Notes: generated by a model from the letters alone, not told the origin. A stretch of DNA of 64,000 bases from Myroides marinus (GCF_900109075.1 NZ_FNYS01000002.1:413917-477916), one strand, 5' to 3'. Positions 1 to 8,186 are shown, counted from the first letter of the stretch. Numbers and translations: made by a program.

Positions 1-543
1 ATCACCCACTTTTTCTTTAGGAATAAAGATATCTGTATACATCTTAGCATCAGCAGTAGATACGAATGCGAAATTCTTTTGTATCTCTATAACTCCTACA
101 AACTGTTTTTTGTGTCTCTCGATAATTTCTACTACCTCACCTTCAGGTTTTTTACCTTTACGTTTGTTGTAGATATAAGCCTTAACTAAGTCACCATCTA
201 GCGCCTTGTTTAAGTTATTAGTAGGGATAAATACATCCTCGTCCACTCCTTCTACTACTAGATAAGCAGTTTTACGAGCGGTCATATCGATATAACCTTC
301 CACATAATTAGCTTTAGGGATAAAGCGGTATTTACCAGTTTCTACCTCTTCTATTTTTTCTTTAGATACTAAGTATTTTAGTTCTTTGATAATTTCATTT
401 CTACCTTGTGTATCATTTACTTCTAGCTGACCTGCTATTTGTTTATAGTTAAATGATTTTGTTGTGTTCTTTGATAAGAACTTTAATATTTTCGGCGCAA
501 AGTCAAAAGCTTTACTTTTTTTATGTTTGATTTTTTTTGCCAT
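1..543 (-). CDS. rnr: Ribonuclease R, N-terminal part (runs off left edge)
   Basis: Seen: an open frame on the minus strand starts at an ATG (543) and continues to the window edge, giving 181 residues that begin MAKKIKHKKSKAFDF. A lysine-rich start is followed by a winged-helix-like segment and then cold-shock-like strands (residues about 80-180) including KALDGDLVKAYIYNKRKGKKPEGEV. This is the N-terminal order of RNase R, a processive 3'-5' exoribonuclease that degrades structured RNA; the catalytic RNB and S1 domains lie outside the window. The gene has a leader of roughly 250 nt from the promoters near 799-841. RNase II is less likely because of the basic N-terminus and helix-turn-helix region. 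Confidence 0.85.
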   Translation of the reverse strand, partial: MAKKIKHKKSKAFDFAPKILKFLSKNTTKSFNYKQIAGQLEVNDTQGRNEIIKELKYLVSKEKIEEVETGKYRFIPKANYVEGYIDMTARKTAYLVVEGVDEDVFIPTNNLNKALDGDLVKAYIYNKRKGKKPEGEVVEIIERHKKQFVGVIEIQKNFAFVSTADAKMYTDIFIPKEKVGD

Positions 544-1115
544 TTTCTAATTCGTTTGTTTACCTAAAATAGGGTTGGTAATTATCCTTAAATGTACGAA
601 TTACTAACTGTTTTATCCTATTTTTAGCAATATTTTAATTTGATTGTCTTACTTCAATGATGTTATTTCTTCAATTTTAGCTAAGTTCCGAAGGAATATT
701 TATTTAAATAACTCCTTACATGGAGGAAGGTGGAGTTACTATTTTTCTTTTCTCATTGAATGTTTTGTACCTTAGAGTATTCGGTACTTTTGGTAGTGCA
801 AAGTTATGTAGCTCAAAGTTATTTTCCAAAAAGTCAACCAAAAGCTTCCATAAAAAATAGAAAAAAAAAGTAATAACATACATGTTACCTATCTTCTACT
901 CTAGTCTTGCGCTTTATTATATGAACCAATGGCTGTTCTGATTACACTCTCTATTTTATTTAGATGTTTTTTTAAAGTGCTGATTTTGTTGTTAACCTCA
1001 TACTGTCTGCATGCTTTTTTATTATAATTAGATAATATTTCTGACAAATGCTTATATAATTCTAATTGTATTTAAAATTTTGTAATTTAGGAAAACCAAC
1101 AAAAAACTATAATTT
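544..1115. other. Intergenic region between rnr and the acyl-CoA synthetase
   Basis: There is no credible ORF here. The left half is the rnr leader and promoters. Inside that leader a short inverted repeat (AACTCC near 708, GGAGTT near 732) could fold into a hairpin. The right half is AT-rich and leads into the start at 1116, with TAATTTAG (1084-1091) as a poor match to a -7 element. Nothing else was recognised. Confidence 0.4.
799..829 (-). promoter_or_regulatory. Tandem Bacteroidota-type promoters for rnr
   Basis: Read on the minus strand there are two TAACTTTG elements (799-806 and 814-821), both matching the -7 consensus TAnnTTTG. The first has a TTG 20 bp upstream (827-829) and the second a TTG 17 bp upstream (839-841). 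Both would direct transcription into rnr. No experimental start is known, so this is a consensus match only. Confidence 0.5.
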
Positions 1116-2729
1116 ATGAACACTATTTCTTATGTACATGGTGCGTCTAACACACCATTGTTAGGAGAAACCATTGGACAGAATCTAAAGAGAATTACAG
1201 ATAAGCACCCAGAACACGAAGCATTAGTAAGCGTTCATCAAGGGTTTAGAGCTACTTATAGACAGTTTTATGACCTGACTACTAAGGTGGCCAAAGCATT
1301 ATTAGCACATAATATACAGAAAGGAGATCGAGTAGGCATATGGGCACCTAACTGCTATGAGTGGGTACTAATGCAGTACGCTACAGCGCGAATTGGTGTA
1401 ATCTTAGTGAATATTAACCCAGCTTATCGAGCACATGAGATAGAGTTCGCTGTCAATCAGTCAGAAATAGCTCTAATCGTATCCGCACCTAGCTTTAAGA
1501 GTAGCGATTATAGAAAGATTATCTCTCTCATCTTTGAGGATTGTCCTTCATTAAAAGAAGTAGTATTCTTAGGGGAAGAATGGGATATTTTCTTATCAGA
1601 TAGCGATCTGATTACCGATAATGAGTTAGCTATTATCGAAGATTCTGTACAGTTTGGCGAAGCAGTTAATATACAGTATACATCAGGAACTACTGGTTTT
1701 CCTAAAGGAGTAACATTGACTCATCACAACATATTAAACAACGGATACTTCATCGGTAAACGTTTAAAATATACTACTGCAGATAGAGTGTGTATTCCAG
1801 TGCCGTTTTACCACTGTTTTGGAATGGTTATAGGTAATTTGTGTTGTACTTCACACGGAGCTACCATTGTAATTCCTAACGATGGCTTTGATCCAGCGAA
1901 GACACTACAGGTAGTACAAGATGAAAAGTGTACTTCACTTTATGGCGTACCTACTATGTTTATCGCAGAGCTACAATTGCCAAACTTTAAAGAGTATAAC
2001 CTTACTTCACTTAGAACGGGAGTTATGGCAGGTTCATTATGTCCAGAACAAGTAATGCGTCGAGTGAAGACAGAGATGCATATGGAAGAAGTAAGTATCT
2101 GCTATGGTATGACAGAGACCTCTCCTGTATCTACACAGACACATATAGGTATAGATATAACGAAACAAACCACAACTGTAGGAACTGTACAAGATCACCT
2201 AGAAATAAAGATTATAGACCCCGAAACAGGTAGAATAGTACCTAGAGGAGAAGCAGGAGAACTGTGTACACGTGGTTATTCGGTAATGCTTAAATATTGG
2301 AATAATCGTACGCTAACGAGTGAAGTACTAGACGAGAACAGATGGATGCATACAGGAGACTTAGCTACTATGGATAACGAGGGGTATATCTCTATCACAG
2401 GCCGTATTAAAGACCTTATCATTCGCGGTGGAGAGAATATCTCACCTAAGTGGATAGAAGACTTCTTATACACACATCCACATATAGCTGATGTACAAGT
2501 AATAGGTGTACCAGATGAGAAGTATGGAGAAGAGATTATGGCTTGGGTAATTCTTAAACCAGGAGTTAGTGTCACAGGAGATGAGTTAAAGGCATTCTGC
2601 AACGAGAAGATAGCACACTTCAGAATACCGAAGTACTGGAAGTTCGTGACTGAGTTCCCGATGACTATTTCTGGAAAAGTGAGAAAAGTAGAAATGAGAC
2701 AAATAGCTGTAGAAGAATTAGGGTTGTAA
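1116..2729 (+). CDS. AMP-dependent acyl-CoA synthetase (fatty-acid-CoA ligase family)
   Basis: This 537-residue protein belongs to the ANL adenylating superfamily. The P-loop-like motif YTSGTTGFPKGV lies at residues 188-199. The STGD-equivalent is HTGDLA, the hinge motif is GRIKDLIIRGGENI (about 430-445), and the C-terminal SGKVRKVEMR carries the expected catalytic lysine. Length and motifs fit medium/long-chain acyl-CoA ligases of the ACSF2/FadK type, which activate a carboxylate with ATP and pass it to coenzyme A in the cytoplasm. After GGENI, where many relatives have YPxEIE, this protein reads SPKWIE. It stands alone, with its stop codon inside the rpiB promoter. The substrate cannot be read from sequence. 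Confidence 0.85.
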   Translation: MNTISYVHGASNTPLLGETIGQNLKRITDKHPEHEALVSVHQGFRATYRQFYDLTTKVAKALLAHNIQKGDRVGIWAPNCYEWVLMQYATARIGVILVNINPAYRAHEIEFAVNQSEIALIVSAPSFKSSDYRKIISLIFEDCPSLKEVVFLGEEWDIFLSDSDLITDNELAIIEDSVQFGEAVNIQYTSGTTGFPKGVTLTHHNILNNGYFIGKRLKYTTADRVCIPVPFYHCFGMVIGNLCCTSHGATIVIPNDGFDPAKTLQVVQDEKCTSLYGVPTMFIAELQLPNFKEYNLTSLRTGVMAGSLCPEQVMRRVKTEMHMEEVSICYGMTETSPVSTQTHIGIDITKQTTTVGTVQDHLEIKIIDPETGRIVPRGEAGELCTRGYSVMLKYWNNRTLTSEVLDENRWMHTGDLATMDNEGYISITGRIKDLIIRGGENISPKWIEDFLYTHPHIADVQVIGVPDEKYGEEIMAWVILKPGVSVTGDELKAFCNEKIAHFRIPKYWKFVTEFPMTISGKVRKVEMRQIAVEELGL

Positions 2730-2751
2730 AAAGGAATTATTCTTAACTTTG
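2724..2751 (+). promoter_or_regulatory. Promoter of rpiB
   Basis: TTG at 2724-2726, a 17-bp spacer, and TAACTTTG at 2744-2751 form a full match to the flavobacterial housekeeping promoter. The expected transcript start near 2757 leaves about 20 nt before the rpiB ATG. The -33 box overlaps the last codons of the upstream synthetase, so rpiB is probably transcribed on its own. Confidence 0.7.
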
Positions 2752-2776
2752 TACAAATTATTCAACACAACACATC

Positions 2777-3208
2777 ATGAAAATATCAATTGGAAACGAC
2801 CACGCTGGACCAGAGTATAAAAAGGCTATCGTGAAGTATTTAGAAGAAAAAGGACATACAGTGACTAATTACGGTACTGATACTTTTGACTCAGTAGATT
2901 ACCCTGACTTTGCTCATAAGGTAGGTACTGATATCGAAGAAGGTAAAGCAGACTTTGGTATAGTAATCTGTGGTAGTGGAAATGGTATAGCTATGACAGC
3001 TAATAAACATCAAGGTGTACGCTGTGCATTGTGTTGGACTAAAGAGATTGCAGAGTTAGCTAGACAGCATAATGATGCTAATGTGATTAGTATTCCTGCG
3101 CGTTACACATCTATAGAACAAGCTGTAGCGATGGTAGAAGCTTTCTTAAACACAGCTTTCGAAGGTGGAAGACATCAGAATAGAGTTAACAAGATTGCTT
3201 GTTCTTAA
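2777..3208 (+). CDS. rpiB: Ribose-5-phosphate isomerase B
   Basis: The 143-residue protein interconverts ribose-5-phosphate and ribulose-5-phosphate in the cytoplasmic pentose-phosphate pathway. The N-terminal IGNDHAGPEYK is the RpiB phosphate-binding start. The segment GIVICGSGNGIAMTANKHQGVRCALCW contains the GSGxGxxMxANK signature and the conserved WT(K/D) region, and the family length is about 145-150. Start choice is supported by the promoter ending at 2751. It is followed by a symmetric terminator shared with the convergent neighbour. Allose-6-phosphate isomerase is a close alternative activity, but no allose genes are present. Confidence 0.93.
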   Translation: MKISIGNDHAGPEYKKAIVKYLEEKGHTVTNYGTDTFDSVDYPDFAHKVGTDIEEGKADFGIVICGSGNGIAMTANKHQGVRCALCWTKEIAELARQHNDANVISIPARYTSIEQAVAMVEAFLNTAFEGGRHQNRVNKIACS

Positions 3209-3230
3209 TAACAAGTATTTTATTATAAAA

Positions 3231-3267
3231 TAATAGGGTGCCCAAAAGGGCACCCTATTATTTTTTT
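3231..3267. terminator. Bidirectional terminator between rpiB and the flavodoxin-RidA gene
   Basis: Perfect 13-bp arms (3231-3243 and 3248-3260) flank an AAAA loop and are followed by T7 on the plus strand. The minus strand reads into an A/T tract with several T residues. It sits between two convergent genes and can serve both. Confidence 0.9.
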
Positions 3268-3294
3268 GCCTCTTTTTGAATAGTTTTTTTATGT

Positions 3295-4440
3295 TTACTC
3301 TATTTCAAATATAGCTTGTATCTCTACTGCGGAATTTACAGGAATAGATGTAGCCCCTAATGTACCTCTAGCATGCTTACCTTTCTCTCCGAATATCTCC
3401 ACAGATAAATCAGAAGCTACATTCATTAGGTTAGCGTGCTGTGAGTAGTCAGGAGTAGTATTAAATATCCCTGTTAGTTGTACCGTTTTCTTTACTCTAT
3501 TAAGGTCCCCTCCTACTGCGGTTTTTAGCACAGCGATGACGTTTAGCATGGTTTGTTCAGTAGCTTTTTTTGCTTGCTCTTCAGTGATATCTACTCCTAC
3601 TTTACCTGGATAAAGTATTTTGCCATCTTTTAGAGCTACCTGATTGATAAATATTAAGTTACCCGCCTGTGAGTATGGAGTGTAATTTCCTACAGGATTT
3701 GGCGCTATAGGAAGTGTGATATTTTTTTGTTTTAAGACAGTTTCTATATCTACAGCAGTAGTCTTATTATCAGGTATATCTTGTTTAACGAATGTACCTT
3801 TAAGAGCAGTACTAACTTTAGCGAAGTTAGCCCCTTGAGCGTAAACGATAGCTAATTCACTCTTACTTGGGCGTTCTACTGTTTTGTTTGAGGCTAAGCT
3901 ACTCGCACCTAATACACTATTGCCCTGTGGCACACTATTATCTATCATCTCTGTAGCTCTTATGCCATTAGGAACTAATATCATACCATGAACAGATAGA
4001 CTGTTAGCAAAGGCTTGTAATGCGAGTTCTCTACCTGCTCCACTTCCTGCAGACATAAATACAGTAGCAGGTATTCCTTCTAAGGCATGCGCTGTCCATA
4101 AGTCTACTGTTTTGCTCATAAATGCACTCATAGGAGTACTAATATTGCCAAAGTATACAGGTGATCCCCAGGCGATCCCATCATAAGTAGGTAACTCCTC
4201 TACAGTAGCGACAGGGAGTGTAGATAAAGATGAGTTAGACGAAGTAGTAACTAATTTTATTGTCGCCTTAGTATTGGGCTGACTTTCTATTCCTTTGGCT
4301 AATTCTTTAGCCATTTTATACGTTCCTCCATTGTCAGAATGGATAAGTACTAGTATCTGCGTAGGTTGTTCTTTTGCCATAATAGAAGATGTAATTAGTA
4401 AGGCTATCGAAGCGATTACTAGAGTATATAGTTTTCTCAT
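3295..4440 (-). CDS. Exported flavodoxin-like / RidA-like fusion protein
   Basis: The 381-residue protein starts with a signal peptide (MRKLYTLVIASIALLITSSIMA). Residues about 28-215 form a WrbA/flavodoxin-like domain: ILVLIHSDNGGTYKMAKEL corresponds to the FMN phosphate loop and YDGIAWGSPVYFGN to the second FMN-contacting loop. Residues about 245-381 form a Rid (YjgF/YER057c/UK114) domain ending in PVNSAVEIQAIFEIE. In RidA the catalytic arginine lies in the stretch ARLP; here the matching position is serine (about 365), so imine deaminase activity is doubtful. The combination suggests a periplasmic FMN-binding oxidoreductase with a ligand-binding Rid module (inference). It is divergent from an AraC-family regulator 64 bp away. 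Confidence 0.75.
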   Translation of the reverse strand: MRKLYTLVIASIALLITSSIMAKEQPTQILVLIHSDNGGTYKMAKELAKGIESQPNTKATIKLVTTSSNSSLSTLPVATVEELPTYDGIAWGSPVYFGNISTPMSAFMSKTVDLWTAHALEGIPATVFMSAGSGAGRELALQAFANSLSVHGMILVPNGIRATEMIDNSVPQGNSVLGASSLASNKTVERPSKSELAIVYAQGANFAKVSTALKGTFVKQDIPDNKTTAVDIETVLKQKNITLPIAPNPVGNYTPYSQAGNLIFINQVALKDGKILYPGKVGVDITEEQAKKATEQTMLNVIAVLKTAVGGDLNRVKKTVQLTGIFNTTPDYSQHANLMNVASDLSVEIFGEKGKHARGTLGATSIPVNSAVEIQAIFEIE

Positions 4441-4504
4441 TGTTATGATTTATTATTTATACAAATGTATTATTGACGTTTATATTATATTTGTCAAAAA
4501 ATAT
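4441..4504. promoter_or_regulatory. Divergent promoter region with inverted repeat
   Basis: Rightwards, TATATTTG at 4486-4493 fits the -7 consensus and would give the AraC gene an almost leaderless transcript. Leftwards, TACATTTG (4462-4469 on the minus strand) fits the fusion gene, but its nearest TTG is 25 bp away, poorer than normal and compatible with a need for an activator. An inverted repeat TTGAC (4473-4477) / GTCAA (4493-4497) spans the region. Binding by the neighbouring AraC protein is inference. Confidence 0.45.
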
Positions 4505-5305
4505 ATGCAGAACGCCAATATCAAATGTGGTTTAACAGAGAAGTTGCTTGGAGTGTATGAAGATACTACTGAAGTACAGGCTTATGTGTGGTATGAAAAC
4601 AACTATGTACACGATGAATATCAGCACGCTCATCAGCGCTATCAACTCACTTATGTAGAGCAAGGATACCAGTACCTACATGTGGATAACTGTATATATT
4701 TAGTACCTCAATATCACGTAGCGTGGATTCCGTCTGGACAACAACATGCAACGACATCTACCGCAAAAGATATTAATCTGAAAGTACTTCTGTATAGAGA
4801 TGTTCCTAAAGATGAATTTTATGAGCGAGTACATATCTTCCCTGCTCCTACTGTGCTGAGAGAGATGCTACAGTATGCTAGTAAGTGGAATAGAATGGTG
4901 GGTAATGAAGAAGAAAAAGAGCAGTTCTTACAAGCAATATTGGTTAGTTTAAAATCATTTTGTGACGAGAATCAATCTCTACAGCTTCCTGTGCCTGTAG
5001 ATCATAGATTAGTTCCTGTATGTGCGTATATCAATGAGCACTTTACTTCTAATTTAGATTTGGACGAACTAGCTTTGAGATCAACCATGTCTGTGCGCAA
5101 TTTACAACGACTGTTTAAGCAAGAAACAGGTATTACCCTGCAGAAATATCTACAGGTCTTTCGTATTCTGAAGAGTATAGAACTCTTAGATACGGGCGAA
5201 TTAACTCTTAGCGAGATAGCCTATAAGATTGGGTATAAGAGCCTAGTCGCATTTAGAAATTCTTATTTTGATATTATGAAAGTGTATCCAAAAGTCAAAA
5301 AATAA
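4505..5305 (+). CDS. AraC-family transcriptional regulator
   Basis: The 266-residue protein has an N-terminal cupin-type sensor region (HDEYQHAHQRYQLTYVEQGYQYLHVDNCIYLV, with WIPSGQQHA) and a C-terminal double helix-turn-helix of the AraC/XylS type (about 170-266) containing DELALRSTMSVRNLQRLFKQETG and LSEIAYKIGYKSLVAFRNSYFDIM. The open frame extends upstream to 4295, but that would overlap the divergent gene; the ATG at 4505 lies just after a good -7 element and is chosen. It probably controls the divergent flavodoxin-RidA gene and perhaps the downstream gene. The ligand is unknown. Confidence 0.85.
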   Translation: MQNANIKCGLTEKLLGVYEDTTEVQAYVWYENNYVHDEYQHAHQRYQLTYVEQGYQYLHVDNCIYLVPQYHVAWIPSGQQHATTSTAKDINLKVLLYRDVPKDEFYERVHIFPAPTVLREMLQYASKWNRMVGNEEEKEQFLQAILVSLKSFCDENQSLQLPVPVDHRLVPVCAYINEHFTSNLDLDELALRSTMSVRNLQRLFKQETGITLQKYLQVFRILKSIELLDTGELTLSEIAYKIGYKSLVAFRNSYFDIMKVYPKVKK

Positions 5306-5328
5306 AAATTAATACTTCTTCTTTACCC

Positions 5329-5364
5329 CTGACAAAAGGCTGTCAGTCCTCCACTCTACTTTTG
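5329..5364 (+). promoter_or_regulatory. Palindrome plus -7 element upstream of the 5390 gene
   Basis: CTGACA (5329-5334) and TGTCAG (5341-5346) form a perfect inverted repeat with a 6-bp spacer. Eleven base pairs after it is TACTTTTG (5357-5364), a match to the -7 consensus. No TTG stands at the -33 position; the palindrome occupies that place, which is the layout of an activator-dependent promoter. The Crp/Fnr-like 6-6-6 spacing is noted, but the regulator is not identified. Confidence 0.45.
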
Positions 5365-5389
5365 CACTATAACAATAAAAATAGCGATT

Positions 5390-6019
5390 ATGATACGCAT
5401 TAGTAATGCATCTGTAGGTGCAATGGAGTTTACCAGTTTTAAGAAAAAAGAATATGTGAGTGACGACGAATTGTTATTCGCGGTATTGCGATTCGAACGT
5501 CAATTGATACAAGTAGAAGGAATTGTTTACCATACGTTGGTTCGCAATTATGACAACGAATATGCTAATGTACTATTCGCTACCTCAATGGAGGCGATTA
5601 AATCATTAACAGAGATTATAGGGAATACTATTGAGACACAAGAGTTCTTTAATATGGTAGAGATGAGCTCTGTACAGGTAGAGTATCACCAGATTACGAA
5701 GCCAGATTTTATCCTACCAGAGCATTTCGGCTGTATAGAGAATGGAAAGTTCTCGCTTAAAGATGCTACACAGCACAGCACTCTCCTTCTCGCTTCTGAT
5801 GCAGTAGAAGATCAATACTTAAATCTATATGACAATACTAAAGGACACTTTATCACTACTCGTGGAGAGAATCTGTATTCAGAAATAGTCATTGGTCAGA
5901 CATTGGGATATACTAAGGAGATTTGCTATGGTTATTTTGGCAATGAGGCTTGTCTTTCTCTATTGAGTTTAATTGATGAGAGTAGTATGCATCTTGGATT
6001 TTGGTATGTAGTGGCATAA
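5390..6019 (+). CDS. Conserved hypothetical protein, possible dimeric alpha-beta barrel fold
   Basis: I do not recognise this 209-residue soluble protein by name. It has no signal peptide or membrane segment. Residues about 30-75 (VLRFERQLIQVEGIVYHTLVRNYDNEYANVLFATSMEAIKSL) resemble the strand-helix pattern of ABM/ferredoxin-like dimeric barrels, in which small oxidoreductases and heme-degrading enzymes occur; this is only a fold suggestion. It follows the AraC gene with an 84-bp gap, its own promoter-like element and a palindrome, and ends at a terminator, so it is probably a single-gene unit responding to the same or a related signal. Confidence 0.6.
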   Translation: MIRISNASVGAMEFTSFKKKEYVSDDELLFAVLRFERQLIQVEGIVYHTLVRNYDNEYANVLFATSMEAIKSLTEIIGNTIETQEFFNMVEMSSVQVEYHQITKPDFILPEHFGCIENGKFSLKDATQHSTLLLASDAVEDQYLNLYDNTKGHFITTRGENLYSEIVIGQTLGYTKEICYGYFGNEACLSLLSLIDESSMHLGFWYVVA

Positions 6020-6023
6020 TTAT

Positions 6024-6052
6024 AAGGTTAGATGAAAGTCTAACCTTTTTTA
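6024..6052 (+). terminator. Terminator of the 5390 gene
   Basis: Nine-bp perfect arms (AAGGTTAGA 6024-6032, TCTAACCTT 6039-6047) enclose a 6-nt loop and run into a T tract, directly after the stop codon at 6019. Confidence 0.85.
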
Positions 6053-6359
6053 TTGGGTACTTATACCCTATTTTGAGTTAGTTTCTATTTGTTTAGTTAG
6101 TAGATTGTTTGGGTACGAGTTTGGTATCGTTTTGAAAACAGCCTCTTATCCCAAGTAAACACAGGGAATTACCGAACAGTATCAAAACAAAATAAAAATA
6201 ATTATTTGTTGTGTACTGATTTATAGTGTTTTGTGTGTTTTTTGAATGGTCATAATTGATCAAAAAGGGATAATTAGACCATTATCACCAAATGAGGTCA
6301 AAAGTGACTTTTTTGGACACCGTTATTATTTTTAATATACGTAGTTTTGAAAAAAAACT
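6053..6359. other. Gene-free stretch upstream of the cytolysin-like lipoprotein
   Basis: No ORF was found. The right end holds TAGTTTTG (6342-6349), a match to the -7 consensus 10 bp before the ATG at 6360; the nearest TTG lies 26 bp upstream, longer than usual. The inverted segments TGGTC (6246-6250) and GACCA (6278-6282) flank an AT-rich core. Nothing else was recognised. Confidence 0.35.
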
Positions 6360-7367
6360 ATGAAAAAATATGTATATGGCATCGCAATAGCTATGCTTGG
6401 AGTATTTATAACTTCATGTAGTAATGATGATAATAAGGATAATATCAAACCTGTAGAACAGAGAGAAGGTAGATTTGATAAAACTGCTTTTACATGGGAT
6501 TGGAGTTCTCATTTAAAAAGAGATATGCGTTATATCGATGATAGCAAGTACTTAGTAGATGGAGATATAGTTAATTATAGTGGTTCTGTTCTGGCATATC
6601 CTGGAGCGGTTTTTCCTAAAGAGAGTATTGATGAGAGTAAATATGATGCTGAGATTAGGGCTGAAAGGAACCCGTATGATCTGATGTTTATGTATTATAG
6701 ACCTCTTATTGTAAATGATATTGCGGCTAAGAGTGGCATCGTAACTTATAATAGAGTGTTTAATCAGTCTGTAGATAGCGAAGAGTTTAGATCTGAAGTA
6801 GCTAGAAATAGTAAAGGGTCTGAATATTCATATTTCACTGAATGTTATACTTATAACGATGTTGTGAAGTCGTTTAGTAATAATAAGAAGTTAGGAGAGG
6901 TCTTTGTCAAAAAGATGAAAGAGAATGCTGGTAATAATAGATATAAGTCTATTTACTTAATGAGAGTAGGGAAGGTGTTTTATGATGAGTTTTTTGAAAC
7001 TTCTTCTGATGGTATCTTTAAGGATTCTATAGATGTAAAGAACCTTTATTATATCAAGAGAGTTACTAGAGGAACACCAGTTACATATATCGCTGTAGAG
7101 AGTAAGGCTGACTATGATGACTTAAAAGGGGCTATGATTACTGCTTATGATTACTATAGAGCGAATGGCAATGTAAATATCGGTGGGGAATATGGTAAGA
7201 TATTAGATAATGCAAGTTTTACTGTATTAAATCCTAGCCAGTGGAGTAAGTCTAAGAATGATATGTTCTCTGTACTGGACACTAAATTATCAGCTAGTTC
7301 TCCTGGAACAATGGTATATCTGGATATAAGATCTGTAGAAAAGGATGAATTTTATAATAAAAAATAG
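6360..7367 (+). CDS. Lipoprotein related to cholesterol-dependent cytolysin / CDC-like proteins, lacking domain 4
   Basis: Seen: 335 residues with a lipoprotein signal (MKKYVYGIAIAMLGVFITSC, lipidated Cys20) followed by SNDD, a pattern typical of surface-exported lipoproteins in this phylum. The mature part matches, in order, landmarks I recall from thiol-activated cytolysins such as pneumolysin: AYPGA (79-83, cf. LYPGALL), RNPYDLMF (103-110, cf. RAPMTYSI), IFKDSIDVKNL (219-229, cf. VFQDTVTVEDL), GEYGKILDNASFTVL (276-290, cf. TEWKQILDNTEVKAV) and PGTMVYLDIRSV (315-326). It stops where domain 4, carrying the Trp-rich undecapeptide and cholesterol-recognition loop, would begin. The YGR of VAYGRQVYL is replaced by TRGT. 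It may be one component of a CDC-like pore system. Two small genes follow in the same direction. Confidence 0.62.
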   Translation: MKKYVYGIAIAMLGVFITSCSNDDNKDNIKPVEQREGRFDKTAFTWDWSSHLKRDMRYIDDSKYLVDGDIVNYSGSVLAYPGAVFPKESIDESKYDAEIRAERNPYDLMFMYYRPLIVNDIAAKSGIVTYNRVFNQSVDSEEFRSEVARNSKGSEYSYFTECYTYNDVVKSFSNNKKLGEVFVKKMKENAGNNRYKSIYLMRVGKVFYDEFFETSSDGIFKDSIDVKNLYYIKRVTRGTPVTYIAVESKADYDDLKGAMITAYDYYRANGNVNIGGEYGKILDNASFTVLNPSQWSKSKNDMFSVLDTKLSASSPGTMVYLDIRSVEKDEFYNKK

Positions 7368-7398
7368 TTTGTATTACTGTTAGAAAACTAATGAAACT

Positions 7399-7962
7399 AT
7401 GAATAAGAAGGAATTAGTAAAAGACCTTAAACCTTACTCTACTTTGATGAATGAGGAGCAATACTGGGCTATAATAGAAGCTTCATTAGAGAATAGTAAA
7501 GATCAGAGTGGACAATCTGAGTATATTACTAAAGTGTTAGAAAAACTGACTTTAGAAGAGATTATAGGTTTTAGTTTAACTACAAGTCACTTAACGAATG
7601 AGATATATAGTTCTCATATGTGGTGTGCAGGTTATATCATGAATAGTGGTTGTTCTGATGATGGATTTATGGACTTTAGAGACTGGGTAGTATCTCGTGG
7701 TAAAGAGGTGTATTATAAAGCTAAAGATAATCCTGATACCTTGATTAGCGAGGTAAATTTTGGAGAGGGAGAGTATTATAGTTTTGAGTGCTTTGAAAGT
7801 GTTGCATGGGATGTATTTGAAAAGGAGACAGGTGAAGAAATATTTGAGTATAAGGATTCCCTTATTGAGTACAATGATGATATTACTTTTGACTGGGAGG
7901 AAGATGATGATGAATCAATGCAAGTGATATGCCCACAGTTGTATGCTTATTTTGAGGAATAA
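7399..7962 (+). CDS. DUF4240 domain protein
   Basis: The 187-residue acidic cytoplasmic protein carries the DUF4240 pattern: MNEEQYWAIIEASL near the start, LWAAY-like HMWCAGYIMNSGCSDDGFMDFRDWVVSRG in the middle, and YKAKDNPDTL after it. The function of this family is unknown, although members are scattered in contact-dependent and self-versus-nonself loci. The C-terminus is strongly acidic (DWEEDDDESMQ). It lies 31 bp after the cytolysin-like lipoprotein gene and 17 bp before the next gene, without a visible promoter, so the three probably form one transcript. A protective or accessory role for the neighbouring lipoprotein is conjecture. Confidence 0.75.
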   Translation: MNKKELVKDLKPYSTLMNEEQYWAIIEASLENSKDQSGQSEYITKVLEKLTLEEIIGFSLTTSHLTNEIYSSHMWCAGYIMNSGCSDDGFMDFRDWVVSRGKEVYYKAKDNPDTLISEVNFGEGEYYSFECFESVAWDVFEKETGEEIFEYKDSLIEYNDDITFDWEEDDDESMQVICPQLYAYFEE

Positions 7963-7979
7963 TTCTAATAAGTAATTAA

Positions 7980-8186
7980 ATGAGAAAGTATTTATCTACA
8001 GAGGATGCTATAGGGTATATTGTGGGAGAGTATATATACTATGAATGTACTAATTGTGAGGTAGTGGTGTATAGTTATCCTGTGTATAAGGATAGTTGCG
8101 CATGTGGTAATATTGAGGCTGTTGCAATGACTTCTACTGTTACGATTAAAGACAAGAATAAGTATAAAGTTTTTGAGGATAGGTAG
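7980..8186 (+). CDS. Small zinc-ribbon-like protein
   Basis: This 68-residue protein contains CTNC (about residues 23-26) and CAC (about 40-42), a Cys4-type arrangement compatible with a single zinc ribbon. The rest is rich in Tyr, Val and charged residues and there is no signal peptide. I do not recognise the family. It is the last gene of the presumed 6360-8186 transcript, 17 bp after the DUF4240 gene, and is followed by a clear terminator. Confidence 0.6.
   Translation: MRKYLSTEDAIGYIVGEYIYYECTNCEVVVYSYPVYKDSCACGNIEAVAMTSTVTIKDKNKYKVFEDR

Noticed and set aside
4295..4504. Extended N-terminus of the AraC reading frame
   Set aside because: It overlaps the signal-peptide region of the divergent gene and lies upstream of the best -7 element; the ATG at 4505 fits the family.
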